This document shows positions 27,781-35,819 of a stretch of 64,000 nucleotides of DNA, piece by piece. Both the position numbers and the translations under genes were made by a program. Source of the stretch: Pseudogulbenkiania subflava DSM 22618 (GTDB lineage: Bacteria > Pseudomonadota > Gammaproteobacteria > Burkholderiales > Chromobacteriaceae); assembly GCF_900177275.1 (NCBI RefSeq), contig NZ_FXAG01000022.1:16455-80454 (forward strand), in the 5' to 3' direction. The notes under the pieces are model-generated. The model had not been told where the DNA came from. It was given only the letters and a program-made list of their open reading frames with translations, and ran no database searches. Position 1 is the stretch's first letter. Each line of letters begins with the position of its first letter.

Positions 27781-27795
27781 TGTTATTATATAACA
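27781..27795. promoter_or_regulatory. Zur box
   Basis: TGTTATTATATAACA is a palindrome with 6-bp arms around TAT. It closely matches proteobacterial Zur boxes built on GTTATA..TATAAC and lies 38 bp upstream of zur and 96 bp upstream of the divergent small secreted gene. It overlaps the probable zur promoter, giving zinc-dependent autoregulation of zur-GTPase-small gene-znuCBA. Confidence 0.85.
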
Positions 27796-27828
27796 CAGGC
27801 CTTCACAACTATTAACACTCTTGGCATG

Positions 27829-27834
27829 TATAAT
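27829..27834 (+). promoter_or_regulatory. TATAAT -10 element of the small secreted gene
   Basis: A perfect TATAAT with TG directly before it, 57 bases upstream of the ATG at 27891. No good -35 lies at 17 bp, so this may be an extended -10 type promoter. Confidence 0.45.
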
Positions 27835-27890
27835 GGATTTCTCATGGTGTTAGACTGGCTTCACGCCAATCAACGACCGGAGAAGAACAT

Positions 27891-28193
27891 ATGAAGCGGA
27901 TGCTATCGTGTCTGGCTGGCTGCCTCTTGGTAACCAGCGCGCTTGCCGCGGGCCTGATCGCCCCCCATTCCGACGCTTTCACTCAGTGTCAGCAAACGAC
28001 ACAGCGGACCGCGCAACCAGCGCCGGGCAAAAACAATCTGACGCGCGACGAACAGGCCAAGCTGGCCGCTCATCTGGACATGCTCGCCGAGCAAACCCTG
28101 CAACTCGATACCTCTACGGCGAACGGCAGCCAAGCTGGCAAAGCCAGTCATTACACGGCACGCCGCTCGAAGCAGGCCGGTGAGCTGAGTTGA
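27891..28193 (+). CDS. small secreted hypothetical protein
   Basis: This 100-residue protein begins with a signal peptide (MKRMLSCLAGCLLVTSALAA, cleavage after residue 20). The mature part is Gln/Thr/Ala-rich with a charged helix NNLTRDEQAKLAAHLDMLAE and a basic C-terminus. No known domain is recognised. CGGAGAAG precedes the ATG. It is divergent from zur with the Zur box between, so zinc regulation is possible but unproven; the mature protein lacks obvious metal ligands. Confidence 0.6.
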   Translation: MKRMLSCLAGCLLVTSALAAGLIAPHSDAFTQCQQTTQRTAQPAPGKNNLTRDEQAKLAAHLDMLAEQTLQLDTSTANGSQAGKASHYTARRSKQAGELS

Positions 28194-28229
28194 GACCAAC
28201 CGTCTTTCTCCGCCCCTCGCGTTTTACCC

Positions 28230-28262
28230 GAGCGCTTCAGCTGAGCTTAAGCTGAAGCGCTC
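28230..28262. repeat. 13-bp perfect inverted repeat upstream of the c-type cytochrome gene
   Basis: GAGCGCTTCAGCT (28230-28242) and AGCTGAAGCGCTC (28250-28262) form a perfect 13-bp stem with loop GAGCTTA, 37 bases before the cytochrome ATG. There is no T run behind it, so a simple terminator is doubtful; a regulatory dyad or an RNA hairpin ending the upstream gene is possible. Confidence 0.7.
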
Positions 28263-28298
28263 ACCCTTACCGGCTTGTTCAACCCGAGCTCGACGCCC

Positions 28299-28739
28299 AT
28301 GACACTTCCGAAAAACCTTGCCCCCGCCCTCGCCCTGTTAGCTCTGTCGCTCCCGGTCTTGGCCTCGTCCGGGGAGGAGCGCCAGCAGTCCTTCAAGAAA
28401 ATTCTGCGGACGTTCGAGCCGATGGGGCTGGTGGCACGCGATCGCGCACCGTACCGCAAGGATGAATTCATCAAGCAGGCCGATACGCTGAAGCAAATCG
28501 CCGCAACCCCTTTCACTTTGTTCACGCCGAACAGCATCGACGCGAAAAGCCGAGCCAAACCCGAAATCTGGAGCCAGCCGGAAAAATTCAAGGCCGCGCA
28601 GCAGAAATTCCTGACGGCAGTAAACGACCTCGATGCCGCGGCCAAAACGGGCGACATTGCCAATATCAAGCGGAGTTATGGCGTAGTGGCACAAAGCTGC
28701 AAATCCTGTCACGACAGTTTCCGCGGCCCGGAAAAGTAA
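28299..28739 (+). CDS. c-type cytochrome of the c' / cytochrome c556 family
   Basis: This 146-residue protein has a signal peptide (cleavage after VLAS, about residue 22) and a four-helix c' fold that ends in the haem motif CKSCH (about residue 136), as in class II cytochromes where the motif is near the C-terminus. The N-terminal ERQQSFKKIL and FKAAQQKFLTAVNDL are the helices. Such proteins carry electrons or bind NO in the periplasm. An earlier in-frame start at 28275 is possible. It faces the cytochrome b561 gene convergently with a shared terminator, a pair that often forms a diheme system in related genomes. Confidence 0.88.
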   Translation: MTLPKNLAPALALLALSLPVLASSGEERQQSFKKILRTFEPMGLVARDRAPYRKDEFIKQADTLKQIAATPFTLFTPNSIDAKSRAKPEIWSQPEKFKAAQQKFLTAVNDLDAAAKTGDIANIKRSYGVVAQSCKSCHDSFRGPEK

Positions 28740-28753
28740 GCCGCACGACAGCC

Positions 28754-28786
28754 ATAAAAAAAGCTGGCATAGGCCAGCTTTTTTTA
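28754..28786. terminator. bidirectional terminator between cytochrome genes
   Basis: ATAAAAAAAGCTGGC (28754-28768) faces GCCAGCTTTTTTTAT (28772-28786). The stem is GCTGGC/GCCAGC, with an A run on one side and a T run on the other, so it can terminate both strands. Confidence 0.9.
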
Positions 28787-28804
28787 TGACGGTGTATCGG
28801 GAGG

Positions 28805-29458
28805 CTAATGCAATAACGCATAGAACACTCCCGCCGAACCGCCCAGTGCGAGCAGTGCCAGGCCAGCCGGAGCAAAATGCAGCGAGCGGACTTGCCCATC
28901 GATCGCCTTGTAACCGGTAATCATCGGCAGCACCAGGTTTTTGCGCTTGACCACGCGATACACCAGAATGGCCAGCAGGTGCAGCGACACCAGCACCAGC
29001 AGCACATCGAACGAGGCCTTGTGCCAGGCCGTGATGCGCTCGGCCACTTCGCCGGCGACACGGGTTGCCAGCGGGCCATCGTACAGATAGCTGTCGACGT
29101 CGGCGGCAAACAGCCCGGAGAACACCTGCAGTGACAAGGTACACAGCAGGGCCAGCACCATCCAGCCCCCCAGTGGGTTATGTCCCGGCTGCTCCGTCTC
29201 GCTCAACTCGCCGCGCAGGTAGCGCCCAACCGTGCGCGGCCCGGCCAGGAAGCGGCCAAAGCGCGCCGTCTCACTGCCGAACACGCCCCAGGCCAGGCGA
29301 AACAGCAAGAGCGTGGCCAACGTAAAACCCGCCAGCTGATGGTAATGCAGCCAGTCTCCGCCCTGCTTGCCGGTAAACCACATGACACCAAACAATCCGG
29401 CCATGCCCCAGTGGAACAGGCGAAGCGGCAGATCCCACACCAGCACCCGCTGCTTCAT
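28805..29458 (-). CDS. cytochrome b561-type membrane protein
   Basis: This 217-residue diheme b-type cytochrome has four membrane helices. Haem-ligand histidines sit in LRLFHWGMAGLF, WLHYHQLAGFTLA, ITAWHKASFDVL and LVSLHLLAILVYR. It is of the Ni-Fe-hydrogenase/CybB-like family, COG3658. It probably exchanges electrons with the periplasmic c-type cytochrome encoded convergently. The ATG at 29458 follows the lipA stop by 4 bases, so it may be on the lipA transcript, although the ribosome site is weak. Confidence 0.87.
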   Translation of the reverse strand: MKQRVLVWDLPLRLFHWGMAGLFGVMWFTGKQGGDWLHYHQLAGFTLATLLLFRLAWGVFGSETARFGRFLAGPRTVGRYLRGELSETEQPGHNPLGGWMVLALLCTLSLQVFSGLFAADVDSYLYDGPLATRVAGEVAERITAWHKASFDVLLVLVSLHLLAILVYRVVKRKNLVLPMITGYKAIDGQVRSLHFAPAGLALLALGGSAGVFYALLH

Positions 29459-29462
29459 GCCG

Positions 29463-30410
29463 TTACACCCCGGCGCCGTGCGCCTGCTGGTCGGCATGGT
29501 AGCTGGAGCGCACCATGGCACCGACTGCCGCATGCTTGAAGCCGGCTTCGTAAGCCTTGTCCTCGAACTGCTTGAACACGGTCGGGTGGACGTAACGCAG
29601 CACCGGCAGGTGGCCGTCGGTCGGCTGCAGATACTGACCGATGGTGATCATGTCGATATTGTGGGCGCGCATGTCGGCCATCACTTCGTACACTTCCTCG
29701 TCGGTCTCGCCGAGGCCGACCATGATGCCGGACTTGGTCGATACGTTCGGGTTGCGCGCCTTGAATTCCTTGAGCAGGGTGAGCGAGTGCTGGTAATCGG
29801 CACCCGGACGGGCCTGCTTGTAGAGACGCGGCGCTGTCTCCAGATTGTGGTTCATCACGTCCGGAGGCGTTTGCGTCAGGATGTCCAGCGCAATGTCGAG
29901 ACGACCGCGGAAGTCCGGCACCAGCACTTCGATCTGGGTGCTCGGCGACAGCTTGCGGATTTCGCTGATGCAGTCGGCAAAGTGCTGGGCGCCGCCGTCA
30001 CGCAGGTCGTCGCGGTCGACCGAGGTGATCACCACGTACTTGAGCCGGAGCGCGGCCACGGTTTCGGCCAGGTGCTTGGGCTCGTTCGGATCGAGCGGGT
30101 TGGGACGACCATGGCCGACGTCGCAGAACGGGCAGCGCCGGGTGCAGATGTCGCCCATGATCATGAAGGTGGCGGTGCCATTGCTGAAACACTCGCCGAT
30201 GTTCGGGCAAGTGGCTTCTTCACAGACGGTATGCAGCTTCTGCTCACGCAGGATCTGTTTGATCTCGTTGAAACGCTGGCCGTTGGGCAGCTTGGCGCGA
30301 ATCCACTCGGGCTTCTTCAGTTTTTCGTCGAGCGGCACGATCTTGATCGGGATGCGTGCGGTCTTTTCGGCGCCCTTGTGCTTCACGCCAGTCTGGTTGT
30401 CCAGTTTCAT
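29463..30410 (-). CDS. lipA: lipoyl synthase
   Basis: This 315-residue radical SAM enzyme inserts two sulfur atoms into octanoyl-protein to make lipoyl groups. Both cluster motifs are visible: the auxiliary [12 protein letters not shown] (Cx4Cx5C) near residue 62 and the radical [11 protein letters not shown] (CX3CX2C) near 88. The C-terminal RSSYHAD carries the serine ligand of the auxiliary cluster. The ATG overlaps the lipB stop (ATGA). Confidence 0.97.
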   Translation of the reverse strand: MKLDNQTGVKHKGAEKTARIPIKIVPLDEKLKKPEWIRAKLPNGQRFNEIKQILREQKLHTVCEEATCPNIGECFSNGTATFMIMGDICTRRCPFCDVGHGRPNPLDPNEPKHLAETVAALRLKYVVITSVDRDDLRDGGAQHFADCISEIRKLSPSTQIEVLVPDFRGRLDIALDILTQTPPDVMNHNLETAPRLYKQARPGADYQHSLTLLKEFKARNPNVSTKSGIMVGLGETDEEVYEVMADMRAHNIDMITIGQYLQPTDGHLPVLRYVHPTVFKQFEDKAYEAGFKHAAVGAMVRSSYHADQQAHGAGV

Positions 30411-31030
30411 GCGGTCTCCTTCTTCACCGTCAGGTGTCGCTCCAGGTGCGGCAGCAGGCGTTCAGCCGTTTCAGCTACCGTCAGCGAAGCGCCTTGGTCT
30501 TTGATCTGCGTGACCTTGAGGCCGGCGTAGCCGCAAGGGTTGATCCAGCTGAACGGTGTCAGGTCCATGTCCACGTTCAGGCTCAGACCGTGATACACCG
30601 CGCCGTTCTTGATGCGCAGTCCCAGCGAGGCGATCTTCTCGCCACGCACGTATACCCCCGGCGCATTGACGTCGCCGTTGGCTTCGATACCCAGTTCGGC
30701 CAAGAGGTCGATGACCGATTGTTCGATGCGCCGCACCAGTTCGCGCACGCCGATGCCCATGCGCTTGAAGTCGATCAGCAGATACACCACCAGCTGGCCG
30801 GGGCCGTGGTAGGTCACCTGACCGCCTCGGTCGCACTTCACGACTTCGATCTGGCTCGGGATGATCAGGTGCTCGGGCTTGCCGGCCAGGCCCAGCGTGT
30901 ACACCGGCGGGTGCTCGACACACCACAGCTCGTCCGGCGTATCGGCGGTGCGATTATCGGTAAAGGCCTGCATGGCCCGCCAGGTGGGCGAGTAGTCGAC
31001 CAGCCCGAGATGCTTGACGATACGACCCAT
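30407..31030 (-). CDS. lipB: octanoyl-ACP:protein N-octanoyltransferase
   Basis: This 207-residue cytosolic transferase moves octanoate from acyl carrier protein to lipoyl domains, the first step before LipA. Family motifs: [48 protein letters not shown] with the active-site lysine, and NPCGYAGL with the active-site Cys. It precedes lipA with a 4-base overlap and follows ybeD after 3 bases. Confidence 0.96.
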   Translation of the reverse strand: MGRIVKHLGLVDYSPTWRAMQAFTDNRTADTPDELWCVEHPPVYTLGLAGKPEHLIIPSQIEVVKCDRGGQVTYHGPGQLVVYLLIDFKRMGIGVRELVRRIEQSVIDLLAELGIEANGDVNAPGVYVRGEKIASLGLRIKNGAVYHGLSLNVDMDLTPFSWINPCGYAGLKVTQIKDQGASLTVAETAERLLPHLERHLTVKKETA

Positions 31031-31033
31031 GGC

Positions 31034-31303
31034 TTACAACGCCACCTTGACCATGGCATGCGAGCTCAGCGCCATGTAAATGCTGTCCAGCTGCTCGCGC
31101 GACACGGCCATCACGTTGACCGTCAGCGAGATGTACTTGCCGCCGGAACTGTCGCGCGCCACGATGTCCACCCTCTCGAGATCCGGCGCGTGCACGCGCA
31201 CCACCTCGTAGATGGTGGTCTGGAAATCGGGGTGCTGCTCGCCCATCACCTTGATCGGGAAGCGACAGGGGAAATCCAGCAAATCCTTGAGATCGTTACT
31301 CAT
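31034..31303 (-). CDS. ybeD: DUF493/YbeD family protein
   Basis: This 89-residue protein matches YbeD, an ACT-like ferredoxin fold commonly located before lipB. Conserved parts: DLLDFPCRFPIKVMG, FQTTIYEVVRVHAPD and GKYISLTVNVMAVSREQLDSIYMAL. The function is unknown; a regulatory role linked to lipoate or polymyxin-type stress has been proposed for relatives. The ATG at 31303 is preceded by AAAGAG. It heads the ybeD-lipB-lipA transcript. Confidence 0.93.
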   Translation of the reverse strand: MSNDLKDLLDFPCRFPIKVMGEQHPDFQTTIYEVVRVHAPDLERVDIVARDSSGGKYISLTVNVMAVSREQLDSIYMALSSHAMVKVAL

Positions 31304-31317
31304 CACTCTTTAATCCT

Positions 31318-31360
31318 GAAAAAACATGAAGGTTGGCCGAAGACGACAGCCCGGCCAACC
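31318..31360 (-). terminator. terminator of the dac gene, containing GGTTGGCCGAA
   Basis: On the minus strand GGTTGGCCGGG...TTCGGCCAACC forms a 9-10 bp stem around a 9-base loop and is followed by TTCATGTTTTTT. One arm (plus 31331-31341) is an exact copy of the 11-mer repeat; the other (31352-31360) has the last two bases changed. It separates the carboxypeptidase from ybeD. Confidence 0.85.
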
Positions 31361-31368
31361 TCCCGCAC

Positions 31369-32511
31369 TTACCAGCCCAGCATCAGCTTGATGCTATCCC
31401 ACAAGCGGCTGAAGAAATTACCCTGTTCGATCGCCTTCAGCGCCACCACAGGGCGTTCCAGCACCTTCTTGCCATCCAGGCTGACGACCAGCTTGCCCAC
31501 GACCTGGCCCGCCTTGATTGGCGCGATGACCGGCTGACTGGTGGTCAGGTCGGCTTTGAGCTGGGCAGACTGCCCCTTCAGCACCGTGGAGTAGACATCG
31601 CTGGCGAAACCGATCGGCAGCTTCTTGGCATCGCCCTTGTACACCGGAATTTCCGAAACCGGCTTGTTCGCCGCATAGAGTTTGGGCGTATCGAAGAATT
31701 GCAAGCCATAGTTCAGCAGCTTGGAGCTTTCCACCGCGCGCGCTTCCGGACTGGCGGTACCTACCACCACGGAAATCACCCGACGGCCATCGCGGCGGCT
31801 GGACGCCACCATGTTGTAGCCGGCGTCGTCGGTGAAGCCGGTTTTCATGCCGTCGACGTTGGGGTCACGGTACAGCAGCAGGTTGCGATTGGGCTGGGAG
31901 ATGCCGTTATAGGTGAACGACTTGAGCGAGTAGGTCTTGTAGAACTCGGGGTACTCACGAATGATCGCACTGGCCAGAATGCCGAGATCGTGCACCGTGG
32001 TGTAGTGTTCCGGGTTCGGCAGACCGGTGGCGTTGCGAAACTGGGTGTTGTTCATGCCCAGCCGGCGCGCTTCGGCCGTCATCATCTGGCCGAACGCCTC
32101 TTCGCTGCCAGCGATGGCTTCCGCCAGGGTCACGCAGGCGTCGTTACCCGACTGCACGTCCATGCCCTTGATCAGGTCGTCGACACTGACGGGAACCTTG
32201 GGATCGAGGAACATGCGCGAACCGCCCGTGGTCCAGCCCTTCTGGGACACGGTCAGCTTCTGATCGAGGGTCAGGCGCTTTTCCTTGATGGCCTTGTAGG
32301 TCAGGTAACCGGTCATCAGTTTGGTCAGCGAAGCCGGGGCGATCCGCTTGTCCGGATCGTTCGAGGCCACGACCTGGCCACTATAAAAATCGACCAGGTA
32401 ATAAGCCTTGCCGGCGATTTCCGGAACGGGAGGAACGAACGGGGCATTAGCGAAGGAAACGGACGGCAGAGCAACAGCGGCTGCCACAAGCAGGCTAGTC
32501 AGTTTTTTCAT
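31369..32511 (-). CDS. D-alanyl-D-alanine carboxypeptidase (DacA/DacC type, PBP5/6)
   Basis: This 380-residue penicillin-binding protein trims the terminal D-Ala of the peptidoglycan pentapeptide. A signal peptide (residues 1-22) leads to the S11 domain with SLTK (PASLTKLMTGY), SGN (VQSGNDACV) and KTG (VDGMKTGFTDDAG) active-site motifs. The C-terminal PBP5-type beta domain and the amphipathic membrane anchor FFSRLWDSIKLMLGW follow. The start at 32511 begins the signal peptide MKKLTSLLVAAAVAL. It is divergent from ilvA. Confidence 0.95.
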   Translation of the reverse strand: MKKLTSLLVAAAVALPSVSFANAPFVPPVPEIAGKAYYLVDFYSGQVVASNDPDKRIAPASLTKLMTGYLTYKAIKEKRLTLDQKLTVSQKGWTTGGSRMFLDPKVPVSVDDLIKGMDVQSGNDACVTLAEAIAGSEEAFGQMMTAEARRLGMNNTQFRNATGLPNPEHYTTVHDLGILASAIIREYPEFYKTYSLKSFTYNGISQPNRNLLLYRDPNVDGMKTGFTDDAGYNMVASSRRDGRRVISVVVGTASPEARAVESSKLLNYGLQFFDTPKLYAANKPVSEIPVYKGDAKKLPIGFASDVYSTVLKGQSAQLKADLTTSQPVIAPIKAGQVVGKLVVSLDGKKVLERPVVALKAIEQGNFFSRLWDSIKLMLGW

Positions 32512-32742
32512 TAGCGAGGAACGGCACTTCACGATGATGGGTGTGAACGATATGGCCAGCAATTATACCCCTGCTTCGGACCGATGCGGCCAAAAACACG
32601 CCCGAATCCGCCCTCTTCCGCCAAAAATTACCCTGGCTATCCATCGTGGCGCCCGATGCAGGAGCTGCCGGCTTCCCGAGAGCTTGGAGTTCCTGATACT
32701 CTGACAGTTCACAAAGAAAACATCAGGACAATCGGCATCACC

Positions 32743-34272
32743 ATGCACCACCCTCAAGATTATCTGGAACGTATTCTGACTTCGCGCGTTTATGACGTGG
32801 CAATCGAGACGCCGCTGGAACCGGCCCCCAATTTGTCCCGCCGTTTCAACAACACCATTTTGCTGAAACGCGAAGACCTGCAGCCGGTCTTTTCCTTCAA
32901 GCTGCGCGGCGCTTACAACAAGATGGCCAAGCTCACCACCGAGCAGCTGGAAAAAGGCGTGATTACCGCCTCCGCCGGCAACCATGCCCAGGGCGTGGCG
33001 CTGTCTGCCCAGAAAATCGGCTGCGAAGCCATCATCGTGATGCCGGTAACCACCCCTCAGGTCAAGATCGACGGCGTCACCCGTCGCGGCGGCAAGGTCG
33101 TGCTGTCCGGCGAGTCGTTCAGCGATGCCTATCAGCACGCCATGAAACTGGTGGCGGAAACCGGCAAGACCTACATCCCGCCGTTTGACGACCCCGACGT
33201 CATCGCCGGCCAGGGCACCATCGGCATGGAGATCCTGCGCCAGCATCCGGGACCGGTCGACGCCGTGTTCGTCGCCATCGGCGGCGGCGGCTTGGCGGCC
33301 GGGGTGGCTTCCTACATCAAACGCCTGAAACCGGAAATCAAGGTCATCGGCGTGCAGCCGGTCGATTCCGACGCCATGAAGCAGTCCATCGACAAGGGCG
33401 AGCGCGTCGAGCTGAAGGACGTGGGCCTGTTCGCCGATGGTGTGGCGGTGAAACTGGTGGGCGAAGAAACCTTCCGTATCTGCCGGGAGTTGCTCGACGA
33501 AATCATCCTGGTCGACACCGACGCCATCTGCGCCGCCATCAAGGATATCTTTGAAGACACCCGCTCGATCACCGAACCCGCCGGCGCATTGGCGGTGGCG
33601 GCGGTCAAGGCCTATGTCGAACGGGAAGGCTGCCGGGGCAAGACGTTCGTCGCCATCAACTGTGGCGCCAACATGAACTTTGACCGCCTGCGCCACGTTT
33701 CCGAGCGCTCCGAGCTGGGCGAGCGACGCGAGGCCATCATCGCCGTCACCATCCCGGAGGCGCCGGGCAGCTTCAAGCGCTTCTGCGCGGTGATCGGCAA
33801 TCGCAGCATCACCGAGTTCAACTACCGCTACGCCGACGACAAGACCGCTCACGTCTTCGTCGGGGTGCAGATCAGCAGCAAGGAGGACGTCACCCGCATC
33901 ATCGACGACCTCAAGAGCAACGGACTGGATGGCATCGACCTGACCGACAACGAGCTGGCCAAGCTGCACATCCGCCACTTGGTCGGTGGTCACGCCCCGG
34001 CGCTGCGCGACGAACGCATCCTGCGTTTCGAGTTCCCGGAACGCCCGGGCGCGCTGATGCGCTTCCTCGACGCCATGCGCACCGACTGGAACATCAGCCT
34101 GTTCCACTACCGCAACCACGGCGCCGACTACGGCCGGGTGCTGGTCGGCATCCAGGTGCCCGGCTACGACAACGAGGCGTTCCAGACTTTCCTCGACAGC
34201 CTGGGCTACCCTTACATCGAAGAGACCAACAACCCAGCCTACAAACTATTCCTGGGCAAGACCGCCCTGTAA
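32743..34272 (+). CDS. ilvA: threonine ammonia-lyase, biosynthetic
   Basis: This 509-residue PLP enzyme makes 2-oxobutanoate for isoleucine synthesis. The PLP lysine is in FSFKLRGAYNKM near residue 54, the Gly-rich cofactor loop in AIGGGGLAAG near 187, and two ACT-like regulatory domains (about 330-415 and 425-505) provide isoleucine/valine control, as in IlvA of E. coli. The ATG at 32743 lies 30 bases after an upstream in-frame stretch that I judge non-coding; the ribosome site is weak (ATCAGGACA). Confidence 0.95.
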   Translation: MHHPQDYLERILTSRVYDVAIETPLEPAPNLSRRFNNTILLKREDLQPVFSFKLRGAYNKMAKLTTEQLEKGVITASAGNHAQGVALSAQKIGCEAIIVMPVTTPQVKIDGVTRRGGKVVLSGESFSDAYQHAMKLVAETGKTYIPPFDDPDVIAGQGTIGMEILRQHPGPVDAVFVAIGGGGLAAGVASYIKRLKPEIKVIGVQPVDSDAMKQSIDKGERVELKDVGLFADGVAVKLVGEETFRICRELLDEIILVDTDAICAAIKDIFEDTRSITEPAGALAVAAVKAYVEREGCRGKTFVAINCGANMNFDRLRHVSERSELGERREAIIAVTIPEAPGSFKRFCAVIGNRSITEFNYRYADDKTAHVFVGVQISSKEDVTRIIDDLKSNGLDGIDLTDNELAKLHIRHLVGGHAPALRDERILRFEFPERPGALMRFLDAMRTDWNISLFHYRNHGADYGRVLVGIQVPGYDNEAFQTFLDSLGYPYIEETNNPAYKLFLGKTAL

Positions 34273-34276
34273 CCCC

Positions 34277-34314
34277 TTCGGCCAACCTTGCGCCCGTGCA
34301 AAAGGTTGGCCGAA
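34277..34314. terminator. inverted pair of GGTTGGCCGAA after ilvA
   Basis: TTCGGCCAACC (34277-34287) and GGTTGGCCGAA (34304-34314) flank a 16-base loop directly after the ilvA stop. The stem is 11 bp with an AAGGTT/AACCTT extension. No T run follows, so termination is likely weak; gph starts 22 bases later. Confidence 0.7.
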
Positions 34315-34335
34315 GCCCGACCCGCATCACATACC

Positions 34336-34983
34336 ATGATCAAAGCCGTACTGTTCGACCTCGACGGAACCCTGGCCGATACCGCACGCGACCTCGGCGC
34401 CGCGCTGAACCGGCTGCTGGCGGAAGAAGGCCTGCCGGCGCAGCCCTTTGACGCCATCCGTCCCATCGCCTCGCACGGCGCCCGCGGCCTGATCCGCCTT
34501 GGGTTCGGCATCGACCCGGGCCACCCGGACTTCAATACGCTGCGCACCCGCTTCCTCGATCATTACGAGGCCAGTTTCGCCAACCAGACCTGCCTGTTCG
34601 ACGGCATCAACGAGTTGATCCTGCAGCTTGCCGCACGCGATCTGCGCTGGGGCATCGTCACCAACAAGCCGATGCGCTTTACCGACCGCCTGGTGCCCGC
34701 CCTCCCCTTCGCCACGCCCCCGGCGGTGGTCGTCAGCGGCGACACCGTCGGCGTCGCCAAGCCCGACCCCAAGCCAATGCTGCATGCGGCCGAGTTGATC
34801 GGCGCCGACCCAAGCTGCTGCATCTACGTCGGTGACGCCGAGCGCGACATCCAGGCCGGCCACGCCGTCGGCATGAAAACGGTACTGGCCAATTGGGGGT
34901 ACATCTCCGATCTCGACACCCCGCACGACTGGGGTGCCGACCACGCCATCGACCATCCGCTCCAATTGTTGAATTATCTTTAA
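34336..34983 (+). CDS. gph: phosphoglycolate phosphatase-like HAD hydrolase
   Basis: This 215-residue HAD phosphatase has motif I VLFDLDGTLADTARD at residue 5-19, motif II TNKP near 115, and motif III/IV KPDPKPMLHAAE and YVGDAERDIQAG. It matches the Gph group that clears 2-phosphoglycolate, although related phosphatases such as pyrophosphatase PpaX look alike. The ATG at 34336 starts the conserved first strand. The gene lies just upstream of the tmRNA gene, with a TACAAT-type -10 between. Confidence 0.87.
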   Translation: MIKAVLFDLDGTLADTARDLGAALNRLLAEEGLPAQPFDAIRPIASHGARGLIRLGFGIDPGHPDFNTLRTRFLDHYEASFANQTCLFDGINELILQLAARDLRWGIVTNKPMRFTDRLVPALPFATPPAVVVSGDTVGVAKPDPKPMLHAAELIGADPSCCIYVGDAERDIQAGHAVGMKTVLANWGYISDLDTPHDWGADHAIDHPLQLLNYL

Positions 34984-35040
34984 TCGGCTGCGGAACTAGC
35001 CGGCACCGGTCTTTGTCTGTACAATCACGGAACTTTATCT

Positions 35041-35404
35041 GGGGGCGACCTGGTTTCGACGGGGGTTGCGAAGCAGATGAGGGCATACCGGGATTTCAGT
35101 CACCCCGTAAAACACTGAATTTATTTAGTCGCAAACGACGAAACTTACGCTCTGGCCGCTTAATTGCGCCAGACACTGCAACGATTCGCTGATGGGTCGG
35201 GTGGGTCAAACCGCTGCAGTGTCACTCTACATCAGCTAGCGCTGTACCGGGTCACTTGATCCAGCGCGAAACAATAGGTGACTCGCTCCAGTCCAGCCTG
35301 CCCGTCGGCGTGACCCGGGGTTAAATCCAAATGACACGGCTAAGTATGTAGAACTCACTGTAGAGGATTTCCGGACGCGGGTTCGATTCCCGCCGCCTCC
35401 ACCA
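35041..35404 (+). ncRNA. ssrA: transfer-messenger RNA (tmRNA)
   Basis: The 5' end GGGGGCG pairs with CGCCTCC before ACCA at the 3' end, and the T arm GGGTTCGATTCCCGCC is present, forming the tRNA-like part. The reading frame GCAAACGACGAAACT... (35131-35163) encodes the tag ANDETYALAA and a stop, the form known from Neisseria and Chromobacterium. It rescues stalled ribosomes with SmpB. The 3' end is a common integration site; a 13-bp copy of it lies 258 bp downstream. Confidence 0.97.
35392..35404 (+). repeat. direct repeat, tmRNA-side att site
   Basis: GCCGCCTCCACCA at the tmRNA 3' end; an identical copy lies at 35650-35662. Interpreted as one end of an integrated element (see the scar entry). 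Confidence 0.6.
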
Positions 35405-35437
35405 ATTTGATTTCCTGAGCCGTCCAGGAAGAGCCAG

Positions 35438-35465
35438 AACCCCATGATTTCATGGGGTTTTTGCT
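35438..35465 (+). terminator. Rho-independent terminator after tmRNA
   Basis: AACCCCATG/CATGGGGTT, a 9-bp perfect stem with loop ATTT, then a T run. It ends the tmRNA transcript now. Confidence 0.9.
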
Positions 35466-35649
35466 TTCTAGCATGTCCTATACTGTCCAGTAAGTACCCC
35501 CTACATCCAGACCATTCAGGGGGTACAAGCGGGGGTAGCTCACACCCCACTGTAACGTTGCGCGAGTTTTGGTATTGTTTTGCGCAGCTTTTGGCACTCG
35601 CCAAGGCCTACCTTTATATGCCAATTAGCGCGCTTAATGCCCCCCTCTA

Positions 35650-35662
35650 GCCGCCTCCACCA
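35650..35662 (+). repeat. direct repeat, distal att copy
   Basis: GCCGCCTCCACCA, identical to the last 13 bases of the tmRNA gene, and directly followed by a terminator, as expected for the original 3' flank of the gene. Confidence 0.55.
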
Positions 35663-35673
35663 GCTTTTTCGAT

Positions 35674-35703
35674 AAAAAACGCCGCTCAATACGGCGTTTT
35701 TCT
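35674..35703. terminator. terminator after the distal att copy
   Basis: AAAACGCCG/CGGCGTTTT (9-bp stem, loop CTCAATA) with A and T runs on both sides; works in both directions. Probably the ancestral tmRNA terminator. Confidence 0.88.
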
Positions 35704-35819
35704 TTATAAAATCAAAGCACCCCAAAATACACCTTACAATTTCACCTTATCCCATCAGCCTAACGATAGCTCCCGCAGACTGGCAAATACCACGTGAGCC
35801 AAGTCCGCATGACCCGAGG

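Larger units (their letters stand above)
35405..35819. mobile_element. scar of an element integrated at the tmRNA 3' end
   Basis: A 13-bp repeat of the tmRNA 3' end (35392-35404 and 35650-35662) brackets about 245 bp with its own terminator (35438-35465) and no intact gene; in-frame fragments on both strands are short. Just after the second repeat is another terminator (35674-35703). The simplest reading is that a large element integrated, restored the tmRNA end, and later lost almost all of its DNA. No integrase remains. The part after 35703 to the next gene holds nothing recognisable. Confidence 0.45.

Noticed and set aside
28230..28262. The dyad as a Rho-independent terminator
   Set aside because: There is no T run on either strand, so I list it as an inverted repeat of unknown role instead.
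35236..35604. Open frame on the minus strand across the tmRNA end
   Set aside because: Its sequence is the antisense of the tmRNA T arm and acceptor and has no independent support.
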